64,000 bases of DNA. It comes from Hyalella azteca (taxonomy: Eukaryota > Arthropoda > Malacostraca > Amphipoda > Hyalellidae). The notes under the pieces were generated by a model, which worked only from the letters and a program-made list of their open reading frames with translations, ran no database searches and was not told where the DNA came from. This document shows positions 36,901-47,113 of this stretch, one piece after another. Within the stretch, counting starts at the first letter, position 1. Every line of letters begins with the position of its first letter. The DNA is taken from the NCBI RefSeq assembly GCF_000764305.2, contig NW_025937535.1, forward strand, positions 40,486 to 104,485, given 5' to 3'. The position numbers and the translations under genes are program-made.

Positions 36901-38040
36901 TTAACAAGTGAGTGATAATGTAGCAAAACAATGATCGAGGTGAATAACTGATAAAAAGTTCAAATCGTTGGGTATAAACTAGGTTGGACATTGACGAGTA
37001 ACCTAGATGAAAATGAAGAAACAAGGTATTGAGTGATTTACTATGTAAATTAAGGAGCATGAGAGGGGCAAGCAGTAATATAATAGCTCTAATTAATACA
37101 CGGACGATGATGGATGAATTCTGTCAGAAGTAATGAAATTTCGTAAAATTACAAACAATAATCAGCACGCAATATTAAAAAATTTAGTCAAGTAGCCATT
37201 AAATTAACCATAGTATGAACAAATAACTATCCTAGAATCAAATGAATGAACTATCAAAATGCAGTTTGATTAGCAGCTATTAAGTGGACTAACAATCATT
37301 AATTGCAACGGTAATAGTTTCAATTGCAGGCAGTAAATAAAATAATTATCACAAAATTTGGCTAGATAGATGAAGCATTAATAAAAAGCGAAACTCGTTA
37401 AAAATTATTGTATCAACTGTTTGCTAACTTTAAATCTTGCTAATTAAAATTCTACCCAAACACTCGCACAAGTATTTAGGTCTTCCAGTACTAGTATAAA
37501 GGTCCAAGTTTAGTAGTACTAGTATAAAGGTCCTAGTATACTAGTAAAAGGTCCTAGCACTAGTATAAAGGTCCTAGTATAAAATAGGCCAACATCGCGT
37601 ACATAGGTCCTAAAACCCGGATCACCTTAACGTGAAATTTCATGGTTCCAGATTTGCTTTGCAGCAAAAGGTTCATGGTAATCCCTCCTGTCACAGTCTC
37701 CCCTCACATCCACGGTCCAGAGCCCTCCACTAACCCCCCTCCCCCCACAGGGTTACAGATTTGCTTTGTAGCGAAAGGGTTATGGTAACCCCTCCTGTCA
37801 TAGTCCCCCCTCACATTCACGGTCCAGAGCCCCCCACTAACCCCCTCCCCCCACAGAGTGCTGAACCTGAAGGGCTCGTCCGTGTCGGTGCGGGCGGTTC
37901 GTCGGGTGCTGGAGCGCTGCCTGCTGCTGGTGCAGGTGAACCTGTCGTCCTGCCGCGCCCTGCCCAGGGGCATGAAGCGCCTCTACGAGTACCAGGACCT
38001 GGCGTGCCTGCGTCAGCAGCTGCTGCAGGAGGTTCAGTAA
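24034..38040 (+). CDS. FBXL6 orthologue (F-box/LRR protein), whole gene
   Basis: Known family role: FBXL proteins are substrate receptors of SCF ubiquitin ligases, with the F-box binding SKP1. Exons 24034-30972 (ATG 24116), 31366-31529, 33495-33667, 34500-~34625, 34694-34998, 36345-36569 and 37857-38040 have consistent phases except across exon 4/5. The F-box starts near residue 2258 (SNEVLGMIF) and continues into exon 2 (RVCRLWHSASLNPALWR). LRRs follow, and the C-terminus SSCRALPRGMKRLYEY matches the characteristic end of FBXL6. Vertebrate FBXL6 is about 540 residues; this one has an extra N-terminal region of about 2,200. Three basic clusters (KHKKRKLKEAF, PKKRKYTK, ARKKRGPKTG) suggest nuclear import. 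Further 5' non-coding exons are likely. Confidence 0.85.
26410..26860. repeat. 24-bp coding minisatellite in FBXL6
   Basis: About seventeen units of 24 bp encoding GSNSYQNP, with NGYQDP variants. Many codon differences are synonymous, which suggests the repeat is old and constrained at protein level. Confidence 0.85.
31366..31529 (+). CDS. FBXL6 exon 2 (F-box second half)
   Basis: Acceptor GCCCGCAG, donor A/GTGAGT. It encodes LSRVCRLWHSASLNPALWRT and ends HSTQHLNL. Phases 2 in, 1 out. The donor starts a 26-bp tandem array. Confidence 0.85.
31503..31612. repeat. 26-bp minisatellite copying the exon 2 donor
   Basis: About four units containing ACCTCAACCTCAGTGAGTTG. The first straddles the exon 2/intron boundary at 31529/31530, so each unit repeats the exon end plus GTGAGT. 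Confidence 0.85.
31612..31905. repeat. Hairpin-forming minisatellite
   Basis: About ten units of 28-40 bp, each containing CCGCTACATTTAGAGCATGT then AGCGG. CCGCTACAT pairs with ATGTAGCGG across a short loop. A related block lies at 41797-41900. Confidence 0.85.
31934..33470. mobile_element. Composite non-autonomous hAT-like element in FBXL6 intron 2
   Basis: The left end CAGTGGTTCCCAAACTTTTT is a hAT-type terminus. The right part (about 33300-33470) matches the minus strand of 23160-23310. Between 32230 and 33240 lie three copies of a block with GGTGATGTTTAGCTCGTGAA and then three inverted copies, forming an imperfect palindrome of about 1 kb. No transposase is visible. Confidence 0.6.
33495..33667 (+). 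CDS. FBXL6 exon 3 (LRR)
   Basis: Acceptor TGTTGCAG, donor GGGG/GTACGT. It encodes AVTPFILRLLGETCRQLRSL and LARCNKLHADNLAAALLHC, an LRR pattern. Phases 1 in, 0 out. Confidence 0.85.
33655..33810. repeat. 22-bp minisatellite copying the exon 3 donor
   Basis: About seven units such as CACGTCTTGGGGGTACGTGG. The exon end GACGTCATGGGGGTACGTG differs at only a couple of positions, so the unit is exon end plus donor. Confidence 0.85.
34050..34445. repeat. TTGAC-rich simple array before exon 4
   Basis: Degenerate repeats of ACTTGACTG and TTGACTGACTTGA fill the last part of intron 3. Confidence 0.8.
34500..34625 (+). CDS. FBXL6 exon 4 (LRR; 3' end unresolved)
   Basis: Acceptor ATATTTCAG at 34499. 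The frame reads GQQTLQELFMAHGPRLTHLH then LGHNTLTGL, and enters a 19-bp repeat with no convincing donor. Exon 5 is in a different frame (offset of two bases over 194 bp), so a small intron, an unusual donor, or an error in repeat number must lie here. Confidence 0.7.
34612..34693. repeat. 19-bp repeat spanning the exon 4/exon 5 junction
   Basis: Four units of CACCACGCCCTTTGTCTCA. The last has changed to CATCACGCCTTTTGCAG, which is the exon 5 acceptor. Confidence 0.85.
34694..34998 (+). CDS. FBXL6 exon 5 (LRR)
   Basis: Encodes THCHQLEVLDLSRVETVG, then HLEALQEGCPLLKVLKLSLT and STRLTLLDVRG, an LRR series. Donor GTTAGGGG/GTGCGT, phase 2 out. Confidence 0.85.
34990..35250. repeat. 23-bp minisatellite copying the exon 5 donor
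   Basis: About eight units such as GATGTTAGGGGGTGCGTTGG. At about 35155-35195 one unit also carries CAGGCTCACGCTGCTGGAGG, a copy of the last 25 or so bases of exon 5. Confidence 0.85.
35575..35785. repeat. ~65-bp repeat in FBXL6 intron 5
   Basis: Three units, each with GGTGCAGGTGCTGAGTG and TGAGTACCTAATGAGGCTA. Confidence 0.8.
35830..36335. repeat. AT-rich degenerate array before exon 6
   Basis: Repeats of TTATTATTTTAACCCACGTT and TTTATTAACG fill the end of intron 5 up to the ACTGCAG acceptor at 36344. Confidence 0.75.
36345..36569 (+). CDS. FBXL6 exon 6 (LRR)
   Basis: Encodes CALVSDGSLVRVPPWSMEHL and KWARGLVDLDLAWTGDEDV, phases 2 in and 2 out, donor CTCAG/GTGGAC. Confidence 0.85.
36570..36868. 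repeat. 29-bp minisatellite from the exon 6 donor
   Basis: About ten units of GTGGACTTGAGGGGACGTGA plus GGGCAGCAG, beginning exactly at the donor GTGGAC. The unit end GGCAG resembles the exon end CTCAG. Confidence 0.85.
36870..37490. other. Intron 6 interior
   Basis: AT-rich with no exon or clear repeat, apart from a short array with ACTAGTATAAAGGTCCTAG at about 37490-37590. Confidence 0.6.
37637..37856. repeat. Duplicated acceptor block before exon 7
   Basis: A block of about 105 bp with CAGATTTGCTTTG, CACGGTCCAGAGCC and CCCTCCCCCCACAG is present twice, so the pyrimidine tract and CAG acceptor of exon 7 exist in two tandem copies (about 37750 and 37856). Confidence 0.85.
37857..38040 (+). 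CDS. FBXL6 exon 7 (C-terminus)
   Basis: Encodes VLNLKGSSVSVRAVRRVLER, then SSCRALPRGMKRLYEYQDL and ends LLQEVQ with TAA at 38038. This C-terminal motif is the clearest match to FBXL6. Confidence 0.9.
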
Positions 38041-38149
38041 CGCGGAGACTGTCACTGCAGCAATTTGGTGATGCTGTGACGGCGGCTGCTGAAGGGGCGC
38101 CGGTTATGAGGACCCACGTCACTACCGACACCGTCAGGACAGCCAAGGA

Positions 38150-38690
38150 CTTCTGTCAGGACAGCCTAGGACACCCAATAGATCTCCATTAGAACCCCTG
38201 TAAGGACATCCTAGGACTGTCAGGACGGACACCTCAGGACGCCCAATAGATCTCCATTAGAACGCCTGTAAGGATATCCTAGGACTATCTCAGGACGCCC
38301 AATAGATCTCCATTGAGACGCTTGTCAGGACAGCCAAGGGCTCCTATATTAGGACGCCCGAGTCATTCATTATCTCAGCAACCAGGCAATTTATTCAAGT
38401 AATCTTGTCACATCATCCGAAACCCAGAACCCATTATCATGAAGCCTGCCACTTGAGTCGTCATGCATCTGCAAGTCATGATTCTTTTTTTATATGGACT
38501 CATTAATTCACTTACCGCGCTAAGTAAACAAATTTTTTGCCATTAAGTAATCTTGTCACATCAGCCAGAACCTGGAACCCACCATTACGAAGCCTGCCAC
38601 TTGAGTCATCGTGCATCTGCAAGTCACGGTTCTTTTTTTATATGGACTCATTAATTAACTTACCGCGCTAAGTAAACAATTTTTTGCCAA
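38150..38690. repeat. Tandem duplications downstream of FBXL6
   Basis: 38150-38345 has about three units with CCCAATAGATCTCCATTAGA. 38396-38541 and 38542-38686 are two near-identical blocks of about 146 bp, each with GAAGCCTGCCACTTGAG and CATCTGCAAGTCA. They are probably in or just past the 3' UTR. Confidence 0.8.
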
Positions 38691-39899
38691 TGAAAATATT
38701 GAATAACTTTGAGCCCTTCTGGCATGGCATTCATTTACTGAATGCTCCTACCATCGATGTTCTTGACCTTGACCTCGTTATGTTGTGTAATTCATTTGTT
38801 GCTGTTTTTTTCATTTGTTGCAACAAAATAGAATTATGCTTAATAATTCCATCTGTAGGGGCGAGTTGATAGAAAATATTTGTCCCGACGTGGCTTGATC
38901 TTGCCCAATTCTGTGGGTGTTTTTTAAATATCATTTAAATATCAGGATTTTATCTTCCGCATGAATGTGTAGTTTGATTGTGGGTTCTTTTCTATTTATG
39001 TTAATGTAATGAATTCGTATTAATTTAATGCACTAATTAACTAACTGTTTTTAATTTAATAATTAACTACATGTGGCCATCGCTTCAATTACCCAGCGTA
39101 AAGTGTTAACGCTGTCGAGAAAATCAAATTCTTTTTTATTAATAATTTGGTCCATAAAATTGTCGCCTGTGGACTCATTTTTATTGATTTTTAAGACAAT
39201 TGTGACTTGCGTCCTATCTTTAATTCATATTTTGCTGTTCAAACATCATTTATTATTTAAGTATACGATAGAAATGTTACGTTTTCTGTGTGGGGCGTGA
39301 GAGAAAACTGGTGCGTTCGAGCGGAGACCATTATATTCACACGAGGTTTGTCTCTGCTTATGATGTTACTGAACCTACATGGTCATTTGTACGTTTTGAT
39401 TTATATTGATCTATTGAATAATATATAGCACGTGCTCCATGTAGTTACGAAGCAGCGGCGCATAATTTAAATAGACATAATACGATCTATATAATATTAT
39501 TGATTAATATTATATAAATACATTTGCTGCTGACTAATCTGCGCCAGACGAGTTAGTCGTAAGTCCGTCGTAGTTTTGTATCGTAGATCGTAAGACGTTG
39601 AAGACAAGCGCCTGTACATCGTAAGGGATTTGTACATAGAGCTTTGTATATTGTCTTAGCTATGAGATCGTCAGATATATACATAAAATATATATTATAT
39701 ATATATATATATAGAGAGATATTTGAATATTATTATACGTTGTATGTTAATCTTGAGTCTTAATGTGCAACCTCCACCCTACCCTCACCGTAACCCCCCA
39801 TACCCCGTCCCGTTATCTCTTGTCTTAATGGGGAAAACAGGGGGCTATTTTACCTCATCTAATAACATCATTTATTCATCATTTATCTTCTCCATTGAT

Positions 39900-40040
39900 C
39901 TTTTTAGCGCATTTTCTCATTTATGGAAAAAATGCCCTATTGTGCTCGCCCTGTCCGTCTGTCCGTCCGTGACTTCACGTTTTCGTCGACGAGAAAATGC
40001 GCTCTCTGCCACTCACTGCAGTGAGTACTGAGTTATATTT
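39900..40040. mobile_element. Palindromic MITE, copy 1
   Basis: GCGCATTTTCTC and GAGAAAATGCGC face each other about 85 bp apart, followed by CACTGCAGTGAGTACTGAG. An inverted, nearly identical copy lies at 42635-42785. Confidence 0.65.
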
Positions 40041-40749
40041 TTTATTACCGTCATCTATTTCTTCCATTCACCCACTTTACTTACACCCAAGTTTATTTGT
40101 GGGGTTGCGGGCAACCCACGGGCTGAGGGGAGTTATACATGCAGCCTCCCCCTCCCCCTTTCCCCCTTCCATCTCCCCTCCCTCCCCCCTCTCCCCCATT
40201 TTTGACAGTTCAGATAGTAAATATTTCAGGGGGTGGGGGGTTTGAGTATCCCCCCGCCCCCCAATGTGATTCTGTGATCAATAAACGCCCCCCCGCGCCC
40301 CCCATGTCTTGGCTGTTTTATTTAACCCCCCCTCCCCTCGCTCCCCGGCGTCACACGTTATGAACATGTTACGTGCACGCTGCTTACGTGAACATGTTCG
40401 ATTTATTAATAGTTTTTTTTTGTAGAGAGTTAAAATGACCAAAATCAGAATAAAAAGTAAGCTAAATTTTCAAGAATTAAACGCGTTCTAGTGCCGTGTT
40501 CACCACCCGCGTTCTAGTGCCGTGTTCACCACCCGCGTTCTAGTGCCGTGTTCACCACCCGCGTTCTAGTGCTTACTTTCAAATTTTTTCAGATAAACAT
40601 TCGATTCAAGTCACGTACCGGTTTAAGTACACGTACCGGCCTAGGTATACGTATTCGCAGTGGTCAATTTCTCATTTGTGATAATTTATTTTAGCTTGAA
40701 AAGCCATTAGTAACTGACATAGTAACTAATCCGTAACTATTCTTGATAA

Positions 40750-40885
40750 TACGACCCCTGCCAGGGGCCTATACTTTCAAAAAAAGTTAGGAGATCGTAA
40801 GTTCATCAGCCAATCATTGACGGCCTTTCAAGCCAAATCCACCAATCATAGACAAGAAAATAGAGCGTAAGTACTTACGCTCACT
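40750..40885. mobile_element. PIF/Harbinger-like MITE, truncated copy
   Basis: Starts GGCCTATACTTTCAAAA and shares GTTCATCAGCCAATCATTGA and GAGCGTAAGTACTTACG with the complete copy at 41416-41559; the right terminus is missing. Confidence 0.65.
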
Positions 40886-41415
40886 TAGCGAGTTTTTAAT
40901 AAGTGAATGAATGTCATATTTTTTAATACATTTTTTCTTGTTTTCAACTGTAAAGTATTGTTTTATCATTTTTAAACGAAAAATATGCAATTGTGGTAAA
41001 GGGACCAAGGGTGGGCGCCTTGCCCCAAGCCCATGGGCCCATTGCCCCAGGGGTGGGGCAATGGGCCCATTTTGAAACTTTTTACAAAATAGTGTTTCAT
41101 TAAAAATTGAATAACTCTCTAGGCGTCTAATTCACATCATACATTCCTCATTAGTTGCACCTTTAAACAAAACAAAGAACCACCTCGTATCAATTAAAAC
41201 TTCATCAAAATTTTAGTTTAAAAAAAGGGGTGGGCGCGCTGCCCCATGTTGCCGTACTGAGTGCAGAACAATCGCTCTCAGTCTCGTCTCGAGAAGTTCA
41301 GTTGGCAGATAGGTATTAAACAACCAACACAAAAATTGCATAATCACTGTTGCACGTTTGTTGATGTATTTAACAAGTTTGTTCCTCGATCATTAGCGTG
41401 TAGGTTAGATACCTG

Positions 41416-41559
41416 GGCCCATACTTTCAGAAAAAGTTGAGAGATCATAAGTTCATCAGCCAATCATTGACGGCCTTTCAAGCAAAATCCACCAATCATA
41501 GACAAGAAAATAGAGCGTAAGTACTTACGTTCACTTAGCGAATTTTGAAAGTATAGGCC
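41416..41559. mobile_element. PIF/Harbinger-like MITE with known empty site
   Basis: 144 bp with inverted ends GGCCCATACTTTC and GAAAGTATAGGCC, flanked by CTG (41413-41415 and 41560-41562). Version B reads straight through at 52978-52980 with a single CTG. Confidence 0.8.
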
Positions 41560-41796
41560 CTGCACCGATAGTAAAATTCGGTGAATGAAATTAAAGGAAG
41601 CGAATAAACTTGATTAAATTATCAAAAAAAAGAAGCAAACCACGAGAGTTTCTCACTGGATTACTCGCTTAACCAACCACAACTGAGAGTCTGACTGTCT
41701 GCACAGTCAGACTCTCAGGGCATAGCTTCGTTCTTCTTCGTCGTTTTTTCGTTCTCAGGGCAAAAACTATTGCATGAAAAAAAAACTATTATAAAT

Positions 41797-41900
41797 GTAG
41801 CGGCCGCTACATTTTCAGTAGCGGTAGCGGTAGCGGTAGCGGCTCTACATTTAAGGCAATGTAGCGGTAGCGGTAGCGCCCGCTACATATTTAAGTAGCG
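41797..41900. repeat. GTAGCGG hairpin repeat
   Basis: Short units of GTAGCGG with CCGCTACAT arms, the same family as 31612-31905. Absent from version B at the corresponding point (about 53130). Confidence 0.7.
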
Positions 41901-42109
41901 ATACGAGGTTTTGCCGTGAGACAGCGTGAGCAGGGCTCCCAGCCAATAATATGAGAAAAACTTAGATAGTTACTGAAAAACACCCAGATTATCCCAGATT
42001 CTGTATAAAAAACCAGACAACATATTTAATCGAAAAACATTATAATTTTGCTTACTTCCGATCGAATTATAAATATTCGGCTACTTCTAAATTGATGTTC
42101 TCTCTTTTT

Positions 42110-42418
42110 TTTTCCAATAAACGACTTGGACTGATCAGACGCTCTTACGAGTACATAGATGCAGAAGCTATGAAGCAGTTGTTTGTCGCTGTCGTGCGTC
42201 CGAACCTAGAGTTTGGAAACGTCGTATGGTCACCGAAACTTGAAAAGGACAAAAATTTAATAGAGAGTGTTCAAAGACGTGCAACAAGGATAATTCCGGG
42301 CTTGAAAGGCAAGTCCTATGAGGAAAGATTAAAGATTATGAAGCTTCCAAGCCTCAGTTATCGACGTCTGCGTGGGGACCTCATTGAAGTATACAAGTAT
42401 ACTCATGGCTTATACAAG
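42110..42418 (+). pseudogene. LINE reverse transcriptase C-terminal fragment, copy A
   Basis: Encodes NKRLGLIRRSYEYIDAEAMK, then RPNLEFGNVVWSPKLEKD and LPSLSYRRLRGDLIEVYK, typical of the region after the catalytic core in CR1/L2-type non-LTR retrotransposons. 5' truncated and interrupted at 42418 by a SINE-like tail. Confidence 0.8.
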
Positions 42419-42555
42419 GAAATCAATCGTCAGCTATGGAAAGATCGGGTTCCAAAGGCCGGATCCCTTGTGAATCAAGTCACGAAAAGTTCAAGAATCG
42501 GCAACAGGCCATGGGTCTATTTCTTCAGTGCCGACACTTCTATTCTATTGACACT
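42418..42555 (+). mobile_element. SINE-like element with pentanucleotide tail
   Basis: AATCAATCGTCAGCTATGG to TCGGCA (42498-42503), then TGCCGA (42539-42544), ending in TTCTA repeats. The minus strand of 61850-61990 is a close copy. It replaces the LINE 3' part present at 53790-54052. Confidence 0.7.
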
Positions 42556-42634
42556 CACAGCAGATAGTAAACGTAGCACTGATACGCCGTCTTTTGCTGG
42601 GATAAACTGAGTCAGAATGATCCACACAAAGGTA

Positions 42635-42785
42635 AAAAAATATAACTCAGTACTCACTGCAGTGAGTGACAGAGAGCGCATTTTCTCGTCGACGAAAACA
42701 TAAAGTCACGGACGGACAGACAGACGGACACGACGAGCAAAATAGTGAATTTTTTCCATAAATGAGAAAATGCGCTAAAAATGCA
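42635..42785. mobile_element. Palindromic MITE, copy 2 (inverted)
   Basis: Inverse of 39900-40040, with CTCAGTACTCACTGCAGTG and GCGCATTTTCTC arms. Confidence 0.65.
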
Positions 42786-42954
42786 TCTATTTTTGGACTA
42801 AGCCTCGCTCATTTCTCTGAATATAAAAGGTTTAGGCGAGTCCCCCTAGCTGTACACGCCAGGTCCCGACGCGTCATGCAGCGCTGTTCACAGCATCTTG
42901 TTGAGGAACTAACTCCTGCAGCTCACGGGGATATTTATTTGTTCTTGAGTTAAT

Positions 42955-44950
42955 AAATTAATCATTTTGAAACTAATTAACGCGATCTTTGTTGAGTAAC
43001 GGCCTTAAAATGTTGGGAACATACATGACGAAATTGTCCGAAATTCGTATCAATATTGAGTGAGGGATAATTATTTTATCTCTAAATAACTACATATCGT
43101 AAATTCAAAGTGAGTTCTGTGGAGGAACACACAAAAAAATATTTAAGATTAATGGGATGTATTCCTGCATCAGAGAAATAAATTTTGTGCTTAGGAGGAA
43201 GATTAGATATAGTGTTGATTTAGATTCATTCGCTGAAATCAGGCAAATCAGATTATAAATTCTACAATTAAATAGATATTTTTACAGTGATTTGTTCTCG
43301 GTATAAAACTGTTATGTCATCACCGAATGTCCTATATTTACTGTTATGTTATAACTGAAAATCCTATGTTTACTGTTATGCCATTTCGGAATATTTTATA
43401 TTTACTAAAATGAATATTTATAAATGAAATATTTCATATTTACTTACGTCATTGTTGAATGTGATCAATAAGTCGATATATACACCTAAAAACTCATTTT
43501 ACTTTCATCTTAGTCATAATTTAGTCATCATTTTTAAATTCACATGAAAAAAATCTTAGAATTCTGTTTTACATACGTGTACCAAATTTCGAATCGATCC
43601 ATCTGTAAATAACTGGGATAAAGTTGTCCCTAGATGCTCCCCTTATAGAGCCAAAGTCATGTTTGTGCATTCATTTTTTTGTTTGCAACAGCCGTCAAAG
43701 TGCAAGTAAAACCTATATTTTGATGATCTATAGCATCTACTAGAGAAACAGGTAGTAAATTCCTCTAATTATTCTCTCTGAGTGAAGGTAAGTAAGTTTT
43801 TTTTAAATGACAATAACCGCAAGCATGGCGCCCGGCAGGCGCTGTGCGTCGTCGCGAGCTATGCGGCGCTGTTGCCGCCTGGGCGGGACTGTGGCCCAAT
43901 GACGGACATGAGGCTTAGAAAAATTTCTTTCCTTCTCCCTCCTCACATTTTTTTCCTATTTTACTTCTTTTTTAGATAATTATTGGTAAATAGTTATAAA
44001 TATTTACAATTGATACTGGAAATCTGATTTTCTAAAGTTATAAACTTGAAAATAATCATTGGTAGTTATTTCTATTCTATTCTATTATTGATAATTATAT
44101 TTTAAAAAATTTCTTTCCCTCTCCCTCCTCACATTTTTTTTCCTATTTTACTTCTTTTTTAGATAATTATTGGTAAATAGTTATAAATATTTACAATTGA
44201 TACTGGAAATCGGATTTTCTAAAGTTATAAACTTGAAAATAATCATTGGTAGTTATTTCTATTCTATTTATTGATAATTATATTTTAATATAACTTATGG
44301 ATGGTATTTAGCGTTTGTGTTTGTTTAATTCATCCATAGCGGTATTATTCTCTAAGCTGTTTCATTAGGACAGAAAAATCAGTAATTTTAAACTTTTATC
44401 AATATTATAAGTGATTGAAAAAATTTGATTTTTGAAATTTCTATCACTGAATGCATCAGTTACCGGTGAAACTTAGCGGAGGGTTTTCTCTAGTGTTTTC
44501 GTTTGGGTCCTTCGTGTTATGTGGCGCTGTTGCTGCGTGTGGCAAACGGAGCCTGCGCACCGCACCACACACAGCAGCATCATTGGCCACAACCAACCTA
44601 CTCTTTCTTCTTACTTTATTAAAACAAATATATAGCTGTAGCAAAGTAAAGGATTAATTATATTATTTTGTTTTAATTTGTATAGTTATAATGAATATTA
44701 ATTCAACGTAATGTTTACAGTAAGTTAATTTGGAAAGCATCTTCATCTTTACCCTGAACTTTTTCCGTCGACATGATTTGCCAACATATGAGCACGACAT
44801 CCCCCTACACTTCGTATATATACGACCCTAGGCCACATAATTCATTCCAAGAATTTTTGTTTTCTTTATATTCACCCGTGATAAGTAGTGAGAAATTCAG
44901 CCGAAGATGACTAGTGATTATGACAGATTATGACAACTTTATTTATACTA
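42955..44950. other. No gene seen; one 187-bp tandem duplication
   Basis: 43918-44105 and 44104-44290 are near-identical blocks containing TCTCCCTCCTCACATTTTTT and GATAATTATTGGTAAATAG. The rest is AT-rich without exons. Confidence 0.6.
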
Positions 44951-45069
44951 CAGATGCTACTTATGTCCATTGACAAGAGTCTTTGTGACCAGTTTTAATC
45001 TGTTCCTTCTACAGTAGGTAATTATAAATAAATTTAAGTAATGCCTCGTAATTGACTATTACTTTTGAC

Positions 45070-45271
45070 GAGTTAACTCGAATTTAGCAGATCCAACTCT
45101 CCGGAACGGACAACGATGTTTGTTTACAAGCGTTGCCATGGCAACAGGTCACAAACCCACCTTAGGCCAGTGTTGTCCACGAAGCAGTTTTGATCGCGCT
45201 AGAAAGACATCGTTCTGTTTTGTTTATAAATTAGATCGGATCTTTCGAAGGCTGTTCATTCGAGTGCTGGG
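45070..45271 (+). promoter_or_regulatory. Ankyrin gene promoter and first non-coding exon, version A
   Basis: A perfect RFX-type X-box GTTGCCATGGCAAC lies at 45132-45145. About 125 bp on, CGAGTGCTGGG/GTGAGT looks like the end of a 5' non-coding exon at 45271. The block is preserved in version B (X-box 54453-54466). Confidence 0.5.
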
Positions 45272-45741
45272 GTGAGTTATTCAGTTATTAATTTTCTACA
45301 TGGCAGGAATGATGCAGCTTCTCCAGCTCCAGCAGATTGCAGAATATAGCCTTTTAGTTTTAGCCCCAGCCAGGCTAGCCTTCCAAGTTCCAGGTAGGAA
45401 TATAAATTGCCAAATTTTGCACCCATTTTTTGTTAAGCAGTGTGCACTTTCAAATTAATGACCTTAATTATGAAATTATGATATTAGGGCAACTTGTAAT
45501 TTATATGTGTTGCAAGAGTATGATTTGATTTGTTTAGACGATTTATAATTTTATCAGAAAACTTTCAACAATATCAATTAAATTTTGTAATTAAAAATTT
45601 GTTTAGCCATTGATAAAAATTTTTCCACTTCAAAAATCTCGTAAAATTAGTAAAATGATTCCAATTTTCTAGTTTGAAAACTTTGAAGATTGAGGTCAAG
45701 GAGTTACTGCTGAATTTAAATTGCCTGTCTGGCTGCCTGGA

Positions 45742-45950
45742 GCATGGTGACAAACCAGAGATTTTTTAGAATCAGTTCATTTTTAATTTACTCATTCAAC
45801 CAAGATTTAAACCAATTTCTTATGTATGATAATGCTGGTATCCACTATCCAGGATACTTTACTGGTCTACTTATAAGACTCAAAGTCAAAAATGAATTTG
45901 AGGGAGAGTCTAAAAAACATTCTACTTTGCCACTATGGCCCTGGAGCCTG
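45742..45950. mobile_element. MITE present only in version A
   Basis: Arms GTGACAAACCAGAGATTTTT and the inverse of TCTACTTTGCCACTATGG enclose about 210 bp. Version B lacks it near 55044. Related to 17375-17590. Confidence 0.6.
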
Positions 45951-47003
45951 GAGTAATGGCTATCTACTTCATCTGGGGTTTGCATCAAAATAGCCAAGTA
46001 CCTATTTTCATGCCCATGGAAATAATCCGCGGTGCAGAAAGTAGGTGAATTTCAAAAGATTATTGGTGACATATCAGCAGCAAAATTTGTGCCTTCAGAA
46101 GATCTTGCTGACACACTTGGATTGAAATTATTGCATATAAGAAATTACTTCTAAATTATCACAAATTTGGAAGACCACAAGCGCACACAGTAAGGTTTCT
46201 GGTATGTTGGATGGATCAGGATGCAGTGAAGCTTGTCTGGAAATCATTTGCAATGATGCAGTGCGTGGAGAACAAGGGATATACTATCAAAGTTGTTAGC
46301 AGCATTTTCTTATTAAAAATTACCCAGCGTCGGATCTTGAAAATGGGTGGCAATGCTTTGGGCTAAAACTCCATATATTGGCAATGCTGCTTGCACCCTC
46401 AGCACCCTGGGAAACAATAATAGTTAATTTTTTCATCTTCTGTGTTCCCTGAATATTTCAACATTATTTTGGAAAAAATGTATGTGGGTACCATGACATA
46501 ATGCCAGATTTTGCAGAAGTGGGGTCATGCCAGGCAGTCAAACCATTTTTTACATCAAAAGATAGGCAGCCAAAATAATTTTTTTGGTACCTGCAAAACC
46601 ACAGAAGTGTCAATTTGATCACAGTTACATTTCTTGCTTGTAAAGTAGATATTATTGTATCTGGAGCTGAATATGTTACACTCCTGAAGCAAAGAATCAC
46701 CATAGACATCAGAGTTTGTGGATAAAACAAAAGAGCCCGGAGGAGAATTTTATTTGTAATTTTTTCTTTAAGAATAATTTGAATTTATTCAGATGATTTC
46801 CATGGAAGCTTTTTACATATTTCAATGATCTTGCAAAAAATCTTGGTTTAGTCCAAATATAGCATCAAATTATAACTAATTTCTCAGTCATGCTCTCAAA
46901 AGTGTTTAAAAAATGCAAATCTATTATCTATCCCATAGCCTTGACTTTAAAAACATTAAACATTTATTTTTTGTTTCTCTCAAAGATATTCTAGTTTGGT
47001 GAA

Positions 47004-47113
47004 ATGAAGAAACTAAGATGCATGCTTGGTGGTGCTGCCGTCTTGGGCGGTGGCAGCAGAGACTCGGGCATCAGCGGCAGCCTGGACTCAGTTTTCCCTA
47101 AAATTGTTGTGCA
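47004..47113 (+). CDS. Ankyrin gene first coding exon, version A
   Basis: ATG at 47004 after a TTCTAG acceptor. It encodes MKKLRCMLGGAAVLGGGSRD and ends in phase 2 at CA/GTGAGT. Same as 57287-57396 apart from one Cys/Ala-type difference region. The next exon is missing from version A because the assembly breaks at 47559. Confidence 0.75.

Larger units (their letters stand above)
38690..40900. other. Intergenic, repeats only
   Basis: No gene supported. It contains a TA microsatellite (about 39690-39722), a palindromic element (39900-40040), C-rich low complexity (40135-40350), and three 26-bp units with CGTTCTAGTGCCGTGTTCAC (40489-40572). Confidence 0.6.

Noticed and set aside
36435..36926. 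Minus-strand frame with SRPLKSTAALTSPQVH repeats
   Set aside because: Translation of the 29-bp donor-derived minisatellite of FBXL6 intron 6.
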